Assembly: GCA_035531075.1 (NCBI GenBank)
Contig: DATKTO010000030.1
Coordinates: 124,001 to 188,000, forward strand
Reading direction: 5' to 3'
Origin: 39-52-133 sp035531075
GTDB taxonomy: Bacteria; Pseudomonadota; Gammaproteobacteria; Burkholderiales; Gallionellaceae
DNA: 64,000 nucleotides
The notes beneath the pieces were generated by a model, which worked only from the letters and a program-made list of their open reading frames with translations, was not told the origin of the DNA and did no database searches. This document shows positions 9,247-16,117 of the stretch, piece after piece; position 1 is the first letter of the stretch; each line of letters opens with the position of its first letter. A program made the translations under genes and the position numbers.

Positions 9247-9738
9247 ATGACGCAATTCGATTACATCGTTCTGGTGATTATCATTCTGTCAGTATTGCTT
9301 GGGTGGTGGCGGGGGCTGGTGTATGAAATATTGTCGTTGCTAAGCTGGGTTACCTCGTATTTCGTTGCCAAATCGTGGGCGGCTGAATTTACGCCCTATA
9401 TGCCCGCCGTGCTCGAGAGTGAAGCTTTAAAGAGCGCAGCTGCATTTATGGCGGTGTTTGTTACCACCTTGATCCTTTGCGGCATCGCAGCGTGGTCGTT
9501 GAACAAGCTGATCAAATCTTTCGGGCTAGACTGGCGTACAGATGGCGTTCTGGGCGCGATTTTCGGGTTTTTTCGGGGCTGGATGCTGGTGCTGGTGATT
9601 GTATTATTGGCGGGTTTAACCAAGTTGCCGCAAACGCCATTTTGGCATGATGCGTTATTGAGCAAGCCGCTGCAAAATGCGGCGTTACTGACCAAAGATT
9701 TGTTGCCGGATGATATGGCAAAACGTGTCAGTTTTTAA
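9247..9738 (+). CDS. cvpA: CvpA family membrane protein
   Basis: A 163-residue inner-membrane protein with four predicted hydrophobic segments and the family signature near the N-terminus (FDYIVLVIIILSVLLGWWRG). It also has the central DGVLGAIFGFFRG motif of the CvpA (colicin V production) family. It begins 2 bp after dedD and lies 24 bp before purF, so it is probably cotranscribed. Its biochemical role is not settled for the family. Confidence 0.92.
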   Translation: MTQFDYIVLVIIILSVLLGWWRGLVYEILSLLSWVTSYFVAKSWAAEFTPYMPAVLESEALKSAAAFMAVFVTTLILCGIAAWSLNKLIKSFGLDWRTDGVLGAIFGFFRGWMLVLVIVLLAGLTKLPQTPFWHDALLSKPLQNAALLTKDLLPDDMAKRVSF

Positions 9739-9762
9739 ATTTACTGTTAAGGATTCAGCATT

Positions 9763-11289
9763 ATGTGTGGCATTTTAGGTGTAGTTGCGCGAGGCCCGGT
9801 AAATCAGTTGTTGTATGACGGACTGCAGGTGTTGCAGCACCGCGGGCAGGATGCAGCAGGCATCGCCACACTGGAAGGCAATACATTTCATCTGCACAAG
9901 GGCAACGGCCTCGCGCACGATGTATTCCGCACCCGCAATATGCGCGGCCTGACAGGCAATGCCGGCATTGCCCACGTGCGTTATCCGACTGCCGGCTCGG
10001 CGGTCGACCACAACGAAGCGCAGCCTTTCTATGTCAATTCGCCATTCGGCATCGTGCTTGGCCATAACGGTAACCTCACTAACACTCTGCAGCTGCAAAA
10101 GGAATTATTTCTCGACGATTTGCGCCATGTGAACACCAACTCCGATTCAGAGGTATTGCTGAACGTACTGGCACACGAGTTGCAGCAGGAGTGCAAACAT
10201 TTCCGCCTGGATGTCGGCGCGATATTTACTGCGGTATCCAGCGTGCACAAGCGCTGTCGTGGCGCCTATTCAGTGGTGGCGATGATTGCAGGCTACGGTC
10301 TGTTGGCTTTTCGCGATCCATTCGGTATACGGCCGCTGGTGATTGGCAGCAACCAGACAGAGCAGGGCATTGAATATCTGGTGGCGTCTGAAAGTGTTGC
10401 ACTGGACACCCTGGGCTTCAAGTTCATGCGCGATATTGCGCCGGGCGAGGCGGTGTTCATTGATTTCGATGGCAAGCTGCACAGCCAGCAATGCGCGGCA
10501 GCGCCTACGGTAAATCCGTGCATATTCGAGTATGTTTATTTTGCCCGTCCCGATTCGATGATGGACGGCATCTCGGTGTATGAGACACGCCTGAGTATGG
10601 GCGAGTATCTGGCTGACAAGCTGCAGCGCGAGTGGGGGGCACATGATATCGATGTGGTCATTCCCATTCCGGACTCCAGCCGCCCCAGCGCACTGCAACT
10701 GGCAAACCGCCTTGGTATTTCATTCCGCGAAGGATTTGTTAAAAACCGCTATATCGGACGCACCTTCATCATGCCGGGCCAGGCCAAGCGCAAAAAATCG
10801 GTACGCCAGAAACTCAATGCGATCAGCGTTGAGTTCAAGGATAAAAACGTGCTGCTGGTGGATGACTCCATCGTGCGCGGTACCACCAGCCGCGAGATTG
10901 TACAGATGGCGCGTGATGCCGGCGCGCGCAAAGTGTATTTTGCGTCGGCTGCGCCTCCCGTGAGATTCCCCAATGTGTACGGCATCGACATGCCCTCTCG
11001 CCACGACCTGATTGCCACCGGACGCACGGACGAGGAAATCTGCCGCGAAATTGGTGCTGACCGGCTGATCTATCAGGATCTGGAAGATCTCAAGTCAGCA
11101 GTACGCAAGACCAATCCTGCGATTGAGCGTTTTGACTGCTCCTGCTTCGATGGTATATACATCACCGATGACATTACGCCGGAATATCTGGACCGGATAG
11201 AGGCCGCACGCGGTCATGCCAAAGAAGCGCCGTTACTGGACGATGACCAGATGGAACTGGATTTGGCGATGAGCGCCACCTCCATGTAG
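9763..11289 (+). CDS. purF: Amidophosphoribosyltransferase PurF
   Basis: Commits PRPP to purine synthesis using glutamine-derived ammonia. After removal of Met1 the nucleophile Cys2 is exposed (MCGILGVV). The N-terminal Ntn glutaminase domain (about 1-240) carries HVRYPTAG and GHNGN. The C-terminal phosphoribosyltransferase domain carries the PRPP loop LLVDDSIVRGTT. The length of 508 residues is normal. An AAGGA ribosome-binding site precedes ATG 9763. It is the last gene of the accD-purF run before the metZ promoter and riboswitch. Confidence 0.97.
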   Translation: MCGILGVVARGPVNQLLYDGLQVLQHRGQDAAGIATLEGNTFHLHKGNGLAHDVFRTRNMRGLTGNAGIAHVRYPTAGSAVDHNEAQPFYVNSPFGIVLGHNGNLTNTLQLQKELFLDDLRHVNTNSDSEVLLNVLAHELQQECKHFRLDVGAIFTAVSSVHKRCRGAYSVVAMIAGYGLLAFRDPFGIRPLVIGSNQTEQGIEYLVASESVALDTLGFKFMRDIAPGEAVFIDFDGKLHSQQCAAAPTVNPCIFEYVYFARPDSMMDGISVYETRLSMGEYLADKLQREWGAHDIDVVIPIPDSSRPSALQLANRLGISFREGFVKNRYIGRTFIMPGQAKRKKSVRQKLNAISVEFKDKNVLLVDDSIVRGTTSREIVQMARDAGARKVYFASAAPPVRFPNVYGIDMPSRHDLIATGRTDEEICREIGADRLIYQDLEDLKSAVRKTNPAIERFDCSCFDGIYITDDITPEYLDRIEAARGHAKEAPLLDDDQMELDLAMSATSM

Positions 11290-11309
11290 ATGGCAACCTT
11301 GGGGGTTAC

Positions 11310-11338
11310 TTGACACGCCTGATATGTGGGTGTTAATT
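11310..11338 (+). promoter_or_regulatory. Predicted sigma-70 promoter for metZ
   Basis: TTGACA (11310-11315) is separated by 17 bp from TTAATT (11333-11338). The predicted start point falls at about 11345, exactly where the first stem of the riboswitch begins, which supports the prediction. Confidence 0.6.
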
Positions 11339-11344
11339 TTCGTC

Positions 11345-11400
11345 TGCGCCGATTTGAGAAGCAGCTTGCGGGCGCATAATAAATACAGCTAAAGCGTGGG
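11345..11400 (+). ncRNA. SAM-II (SAM-alpha) riboswitch aptamer upstream of metZ
   Basis: Stem P1 is a perfect 6-bp pair, TGCGCC (11345-11350) with GGCGCA (11371-11376), enclosing a loop that starts GATTT. Downstream is the conserved AATAAATACAGCTAAA followed by GTGGG. This closely resembles the SAM-II consensus as I recall it (P1, GAUUU loop, AUAAAU..AGCUAAA...GGG pseudoknot strand). SAM-II binds S-adenosylmethionine and represses methionine-pathway genes; the downstream gene here is metZ, a standard target. An intrinsic terminator begins at the next base. Not checked with a covariance model. Confidence 0.85.
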
Positions 11401-11437
11401 AAACCCGGTTTAGCGCAAGCTTGCCGGGTTTTTAAAT
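11401..11437 (+). terminator. Intrinsic terminator of the SAM-II riboswitch (expression platform)
   Basis: Stem AAACCCGG (11401-11408) with CCGGGTTT (11424-11431), then more T/A-rich sequence. It abuts the aptamer. Eight bases in its loop, CGCAAGCT (11414-11421), are perfectly complementary to AGCTTGCG (11363-11370) inside the aptamer, a possible antiterminator pairing. Confidence 0.8.
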
Positions 11438-11476
11438 TTTTATGTACGGATTCTTTTTTCCGAGGGAGCGACTTCC

Positions 11477-12664
11477 ATGCCAATAGATCCAGATCAGCAA
11501 AATTCATACGAACTTGAAACGCTGGCGATACGCGCCGGAACGAAGCGCACCGAGTTCAATGAGCACAGCGAAGCATTATTTCTGACTTCAAGCTTTGTAT
11601 TCGACAGTGCCGCGCAGGCTGCTGCGCGCTTTATTGGCAAGGAGCCAGGCTACACCTATTCGCGCTTTACCAATCCTACCGTCTCCATGTTTGAAGAGCG
11701 ACTGGCTGCGCTGGAAGGTGCCGAGCAATGCGTCGCTACTTCATCGGGCATGTCGGCGGTGCTGGCCTGCGTGATGGGTCACCTCAAGGCGGGTGATCAC
11801 ATCATCGCGTCGCAGAGCGTGTTCGGCTCAATCATCAATCTGTTCAACAACGTCATCAAGAAATTTGGCGTTGAAACCACCTATGTGTCCGCCACCAATC
11901 CGGCGGAATGGCAGGCGGCGATCAAGCCCAATACCAGAATGTTTTTTCTGGAAACTCCGTCCAATCCGCTCACCGAGGTGGCCGATATGGCCGCGATTTC
12001 GGCCGTGGCCAAGAGCTGCTGCGCGCTGTTGGTGGTGGACAATTGTTTCTGTACGCCCATCCTGCAGCGTCCGCTGGATTTCGGCGCGGACATTGTGATT
12101 CATTCCGCCACCAAATATCTGGACGGGCAGGGTCGCGTGCTGGGCGGGGCGGTGTTGGGCAGCAAGAAAAACATGGAGAGTGTTTATCAGTTCTTGCGCA
12201 TCACAGGCCCCACCATGAGCGCCTTCAACGCATGGATATTCCTGAAAGGGATGGAGACGCTCAAAATCCGCATGGATGCGCACAGCGCCAATGCACTGCA
12301 ACTCGCGCTGTGGCTGGAACAACAGCCGAATGTAGCACGCGTGTATTACCCTGGCCTGCCATCGCATCCGCAACACCAGTTGGCCATGCGCCAGCAGAAA
12401 ACCGGCGGTGGCATTGTCGCGTTTGAGGTCAAGGGCGGCAAGGACGCTGCATGGCGTGTGATTGATAATACTAGAATGCTCTCCATCACCGCGAATCTGG
12501 GCGACACCCGCACCACGATTACCCATCCGGCCAGCACTACCCATGCCCGCATCACCCCGGAAGCGCGTGCGGCGGCAGGCATCACCGACGGTGTGATCCG
12601 CATCGGCGTAGGCCTGGAGGCGGTGAGCGACATCCAGGCTGACTTGGCGCGCGGACTCGAATGA
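11477..12664 (+). CDS. metZ: O-succinylhomoserine sulfhydrylase MetZ
   Basis: PLP enzyme of the Cys/Met-metabolism family that makes homocysteine from O-succinylhomoserine and sulfide. The 395-residue protein carries the PLP lysine K213 in HSATKYLDGQGR, the SSGMSA motif near 90-94 and the YSRFTNPT motif near 61-68. MetZ is preferred over cystathionine gamma-synthase because of position after purF in betaproteobacteria and because of the SAM-II leader. The stop overlaps pncC by ATGA. A GAGGGAG ribosome-binding site lies upstream of ATG 11477. Confidence 0.92.
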   Translation: MPIDPDQQNSYELETLAIRAGTKRTEFNEHSEALFLTSSFVFDSAAQAAARFIGKEPGYTYSRFTNPTVSMFEERLAALEGAEQCVATSSGMSAVLACVMGHLKAGDHIIASQSVFGSIINLFNNVIKKFGVETTYVSATNPAEWQAAIKPNTRMFFLETPSNPLTEVADMAAISAVAKSCCALLVVDNCFCTPILQRPLDFGADIVIHSATKYLDGQGRVLGGAVLGSKKNMESVYQFLRITGPTMSAFNAWIFLKGMETLKIRMDAHSANALQLALWLEQQPNVARVYYPGLPSHPQHQLAMRQQKTGGGIVAFEVKGGKDAAWRVIDNTRMLSITANLGDTRTTITHPASTTHARITPEARAAAGITDGVIRIGVGLEAVSDIQADLARGLE

Positions 12665-13152
12665 ATCAGCTGGCTGCTCAAGTCGGCGCTGCACTGCAAT
12701 CACACGGCATGATGATGGCGACGGCCGAGTCTTGTACCGGCGGTGGTGTGGCCTGTGCCGTGACCGAGATTGCGGGCAGCTCGGCGTGGTTTGATCGTGG
12801 ATTTGTCACGTACTCCAACCAGGCAAAAATCGACATGCTAGGTGTGTCCCCCGACACTCTGTCGCGTTTCGGTGCGGTGAGCGAAGCCACCGTGCGCGAG
12901 ATGGTGGAAGGGACCTTGCGCCACAGTCAGGCGCAGCTTGCGCTGGCAGTCAGCGGCATTGCAGGGCCGGGCGGCGGAACCGCTGACAAGCCGGTGGGCA
13001 CGGTGTGGTTCGCGTGGGGCACCAAAGATGGGGTCAATGCAGCTCGCCTGCATCGCCTTGTGGGCAATCGTGCTGAAATTCGCTTGCAGGCTGTTCGCAT
13101 TGCCTTGCAGGGCGTACTTGAGCTGTTGGATCACAGAATAGAAACGGCTTAG
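12661..13152 (+). CDS. pncC: Nicotinamide-nucleotide amidohydrolase PncC (CinA C-terminal family)
   Basis: Deamidates nicotinamide mononucleotide to nicotinate mononucleotide for NAD recycling. The 163-residue single-domain protein has the family motifs TAESCTGGGVA near 21-31, the YSNQAK loop, and AVSGIAGPGGGTADKPVGTV. It lacks the N-terminal MoCF-like domain of full CinA. It is translationally coupled to metZ. A hairpin with no T-tract (13163-13183) follows. Confidence 0.92.
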   Translation: MNQLAAQVGAALQSHGMMMATAESCTGGGVACAVTEIAGSSAWFDRGFVTYSNQAKIDMLGVSPDTLSRFGAVSEATVREMVEGTLRHSQAQLALAVSGIAGPGGGTADKPVGTVWFAWGTKDGVNAARLHRLVGNRAEIRLQAVRIALQGVLELLDHRIETA

Positions 13153-13162
13153 TTACATCGCT

Positions 13163-13183
13163 GTGGCATGTGTCTCATGCCAC
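13163..13183 (+). other. Hairpin after pncC
   Basis: Perfect 8-bp inverted repeat GTGGCATG/CATGCCAC with loop TGTCT and no poly-T. It could be a weak or Rho-assisted terminator or an mRNA 3' end stabiliser. Confidence 0.45.
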
Positions 13184-13283
13184 GCAGCCAGTGCGCATTC
13201 CACCGTTTTTGAATAGTCACCAGGGTCAGAGTGCGACAATTTGCCACATATGCAATGGTGAGTTGTGTCTCTACAATCCGCTT

Positions 13284-13306
13284 AAGATGTATCTTATATG
13301 CATTTA
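13284..13306. promoter_or_regulatory. NsrR-like operator upstream of nor genes
   Basis: The 23-bp sequence starts AAGATGTAT and has the second half ATATGCATTTA. It agrees at 19 of 23 positions with the NsrR consensus as I recall it (AAGATGYAT-TTKA-AATRCATCTT). NsrR is a [Fe-S] Rrf2-family repressor that releases DNA on binding NO and commonly controls NO reductase genes. A TATATG -10-like hexamer (13295-13300) overlaps the site. It lies about 280 bp before the first nor-linked ATG. Confidence 0.5.
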
Positions 13307-13500
13307 TGATGAACTTGAATGGCTGTGAATAGCCATTCATAAAGCGCACATGAATAACGCTCGATCCTGGCCGGAATGGCTGGGTTATCAGCGGAGGGAG
13401 GCAGGGAGTGTCGTGATATTTAACCTGCCCCCCATAAAAAATTGTATTTTTAGACCTGTCCCCCAGCGCATCTTCTAAATTGGCGGTTTCTTTTTGGACG

Positions 13501-13529
13501 TTGACAAACAGAATGAATGGGGCTAAAAG
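13501..13529 (+). promoter_or_regulatory. Possible sigma-70 promoter for the nor genes
   Basis: TTGACA (13501-13506), 17-bp spacing, then TAAAAG (13524-13529), 55 bp before the first ATG. The -35 is perfect and the -10 is weak. Confidence 0.4.
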
Positions 13530-13583
13530 TGCGAAGGTCGGAGAATTAGTCAGTCATGTCAATTACTTGAATGTGAGGATTTA

Positions 13584-13991
13584 ATGATCGAACCCGTAAA
13601 AATGGCTGACTTTTTTGCCACCTTCTTTTCAGCCGCGTCAGTCATCGTCTTCGGCGCTCTATACGCTCTCCTCTTCGCTTATTCCAGAATCAAAAATGTG
13701 CCGCGCATGATGCCGCTGGCTTATGCAGCCTATGCGCTACTGTTCGCCTCGGTCATTGTGCTGGCTAGTGTGGCCAATCTGTTCGGCAGCCTGCTCTGGG
13801 TGTTCATCGTGGTACTGATGCTGGCGGGTTATCTGCTTGCGCCGCACCTCATTTGGCATCTGTGTGTGGCTACCCATGACTCAGTCGCTCATGTTGATGC
13901 AGCCGCGGATAGCGGCATGCAGCCGCTCCAGACTTCAGATCACAGCGTTTCCAGTACCTTTCATCAACCCTGCAAGGAGAAAGCATTATGA
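13584..13991 (+). CDS. Small membrane protein of the nor cluster
   Basis: I do not recognise a named family. The 135-residue protein has three hydrophobic helices (about 12-32, 45-66 and 69-92) and a polar His/Ser-rich tail. ATG 13584 has a GTGAGGA ribosome-binding site. Its stop overlaps the norC start by 4 bp (ATGA), so it is coupled to NorC synthesis. Position suggests an accessory or assembly role for the NO reductase, but nothing in the sequence shows a cofactor site. Confidence 0.75.
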   Translation: MIEPVKMADFFATFFSAASVIVFGALYALLFAYSRIKNVPRMMPLAYAAYALLFASVIVLASVANLFGSLLWVFIVVLMLAGYLLAPHLIWHLCVATHDSVAHVDAAADSGMQPLQTSDHSVSSTFHQPCKEKAL

Positions 13992-14581
13992 CTACCAGCA
14001 CCTGGTGGGCATCTGAGACTTTTTGGCGGAAGACCGCCATTTGGGTAACAGCCGGCTCATTCGTACTACTTGTTGTTCTGACCTTTGACAGTATGTCGCA
14101 AATCACCGCCGGCACTAAACGTGTGCCGGCGTATTCTGCGATCAACCATCGTATCGAATACACGATGGACGAGAAGCGGCATGCGCAAGTTCCGGTCATC
14201 GGTATTGAGGAGCCGCTGTTTGGCAAAAAACTCAGCGAGCAGGAAGCAGAGGCGATGGTGAGTCACGGCAAATTGACTACGCAGGCGAAGAACTGCATGA
14301 GCTGTCACACACTGTTGGGAAACGGCTCTTATTTTGCTCCCGATCTGACCAAGTCATGGCTTGATCCGATGTGGGGGTCACGTGCATCACGCGAGGAATT
14401 GATGGTGGAATTCCTCAAGGATCCTTCCGACAAGTTGCATAACAGCCTGGGCAGACGCATGCCAAAACTGAAAATTTCCGATGAAGAAGCTCGCGCGGTC
14501 GTGGCATTTTTGAAATGGATGTCCGCCATAGATACCAATGGCTTCCCGTACAACTTTAAGTCAATCAATCAGGAGAACTAA
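13988..14581 (+). CDS. norC: Nitric oxide reductase cytochrome c subunit NorC
   Basis: Membrane-anchored c-type cytochrome that passes electrons to NorB. An N-terminal transmembrane helix (about 15-35) is uncleaved, and one heme site CMSCH is at 103-107. The following LLGNGSYFAPDLT and the C-terminal FLKWMSAIDTNGFPYN are diagnostic of NorC. At 197 residues it is about 50 longer than the roughly 146-residue Pseudomonas NorC, owing to a longer segment between helix and heme (about 36-95, with VPVIGIEEPLFGKKLS). ATG 13988 overlaps the upstream stop. Confidence 0.93.
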   Translation: MTTSTWWASETFWRKTAIWVTAGSFVLLVVLTFDSMSQITAGTKRVPAYSAINHRIEYTMDEKRHAQVPVIGIEEPLFGKKLSEQEAEAMVSHGKLTTQAKNCMSCHTLLGNGSYFAPDLTKSWLDPMWGSRASREELMVEFLKDPSDKLHNSLGRRMPKLKISDEEARAVVAFLKWMSAIDTNGFPYNFKSINQEN

Positions 14582-14582
14582 C

Positions 14583-16016
14583 ATGACTGCGCTAGGAAAG
14601 ATCGATAGTGCCAACCTGAATGGTGGGCAAAAACTTGGGGTTAAATATTTCATTGTTGCGATGGTTCTGTTCGGGGCACAAGTTGTATTCGGCCTGCTGG
14701 CAGGCCTGCAATATTTGCTGCCGGATTTTCTGTACGGAGTGCTGGATTTCTCGGTCAACCGCATGGTGCATGTCAATGCCATGGTGGTGTGGATGTTGTT
14801 CGGCTTCATCGGTTCGGTTTATTGGCTGCTGGAGGAGGAGTCAGGCATACCGGTTGTTGGATTGAAACTGGGAAACCTCATCTTCTGGATTTTTACGCTG
14901 GCAGTAGCCGTGGTGGTGGCAGTTTTTTTGCTGGTACAGATAGGACCTGGCGAGCAGAGCACGCTGTGGCTGATCAATGAAGGCCGCGAATACATAGAAG
15001 CACCGCGCTGGGCCGATATCGGCATCGTGGTTTGCGTACTGACGGTTTTCTTCAATGTTCTCGCCACTTTTACCAAGGGTAAATATACGGGTATCGGTGG
15101 TGTATTGACTCTCGATATGATCGCCCTGTTTGGTATCTATATGGCGGGTATGTTTTACACAAGCAACATCTCGATAGACCAATACTGGTGGTGGTGGGTG
15201 ATTCACCTGTGGGTGGAAGCTACCTGGGAAGTCATTGTCGGCTGCATCATGGCTTACGGCTTGATGACAGTGCTGGGTACGCCGCGTAGGATCGTGGAAA
15301 CCTGGCTGTATATCGAAGTGGCGATGATGTTCGGCTCAGGCATTCTTGGCATAGGACACCATTATTTCTGGATTGGTACGCCGGAATACTGGTTTACCAT
15401 CGGCGGTTTCTTCTCGGCACTGGAACCCGTGCCGCTGGTCGCGATGGTGGTGCATGCGGTGTTTGATTCCGGAACGCACAAGATGCGCAACACCAACCAC
15501 CCCGCGATGGGCTGGTTGATCGCACAGGCTTTTGGCAACTTCTTCGGTGCGGGGGTGTGGGGCTTTATGCATACCCTGCCGCAAATCAATCTGTTCACCC
15601 ATGGGACACAGTGGTCTGCTTCACACGGACACCTTGCATTCTTCGGCGCGTACGCCACCATCAATATTGCATTCTTCTACATCGTCATGCAGAAATGGCG
15701 CGGCAACGTGTGGATGAGTGGCCACGTTGTGGGTGACTGGAAGTGGAAGTGGTCATTGGGGCTGCTGAACATGGGCATGCTGGGTATGACCATGGGCATG
15801 CTGGTATCCGGCTATGTGCAATCGCAACTGGAACGGGCGATTGAAGGATCCACCTGGGCCGGCTATTTTGCTGCACAGGCACATCCATGGTTTGTGCAGG
15901 GGATGGTCTGGCGCGAAGTGTTTGGCGTGATGTTCGCGCTTGGCTTCGTGCTGCTGGTATGGGACTTGTTGACAGTCGGCAAGCGCGAAACCCGGCCGGT
16001 GCAGAAGCTGCAATGA
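14583..16016 (+). CDS. norB: Cytochrome c-dependent nitric oxide reductase subunit NorB
   Basis: Catalytic heme-copper-oxidase-like subunit reducing 2 NO to N2O in the inner membrane, with about 12 helices. Key ligands are all present: His63 and His350 for low-spin heme b, His348 for heme b3, and His208, His259 and His260 for FeB. Glu212 and Glu216, the NOR-specific glutamates, are in the HLWVEATWE motif. The numbering is within one residue of P. aeruginosa NorB. The length of 477 residues and lack of an N-terminal fusion mark a cNOR, not a qNOR. ATG 14583 lies 1 bp after norC. No norD or norQ follows. Confidence 0.96.
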   Translation: MTALGKIDSANLNGGQKLGVKYFIVAMVLFGAQVVFGLLAGLQYLLPDFLYGVLDFSVNRMVHVNAMVVWMLFGFIGSVYWLLEEESGIPVVGLKLGNLIFWIFTLAVAVVVAVFLLVQIGPGEQSTLWLINEGREYIEAPRWADIGIVVCVLTVFFNVLATFTKGKYTGIGGVLTLDMIALFGIYMAGMFYTSNISIDQYWWWWVIHLWVEATWEVIVGCIMAYGLMTVLGTPRRIVETWLYIEVAMMFGSGILGIGHHYFWIGTPEYWFTIGGFFSALEPVPLVAMVVHAVFDSGTHKMRNTNHPAMGWLIAQAFGNFFGAGVWGFMHTLPQINLFTHGTQWSASHGHLAFFGAYATINIAFFYIVMQKWRGNVWMSGHVVGDWKWKWSLGLLNMGMLGMTMGMLVSGYVQSQLERAIEGSTWAGYFAAQAHPWFVQGMVWREVFGVMFALGFVLLVWDLLTVGKRETRPVQKLQ

Positions 16017-16117
16017 CAAGTTAATCGGTACGCTGCTAGTGTGGAGATACGGCTGATGACGGGTTTCCACTGCTACCGTCGTAGCATGAATTCATAAACC
16101 TACTATATGGAGGCAAT

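Larger units (their letters stand above)
13153..13583. other. 431-bp intergenic region upstream of the nor genes
   Basis: No coding sequence is supported here. It contains the post-pncC hairpin, an NsrR-like palindrome (13284-13306), and a perfect 8-bp hairpin GAATGGCT/AGCCATTC (13317-13338). Next come two near-identical C-rich motifs, CCTGCCCCCC and CCTGTCCCCC (about 13423-13465), around an AT-rich inverted repeat, and finally a promoter-like TTGACA at 13501. Confidence 0.7.

Noticed and set aside
13541..13583. FNR/DNR-type box just upstream of the nor genes
   Set aside because: GTCAATTACTTGA has half-sites in the wrong orientation; no TTGAT-N4-ATCAA match.
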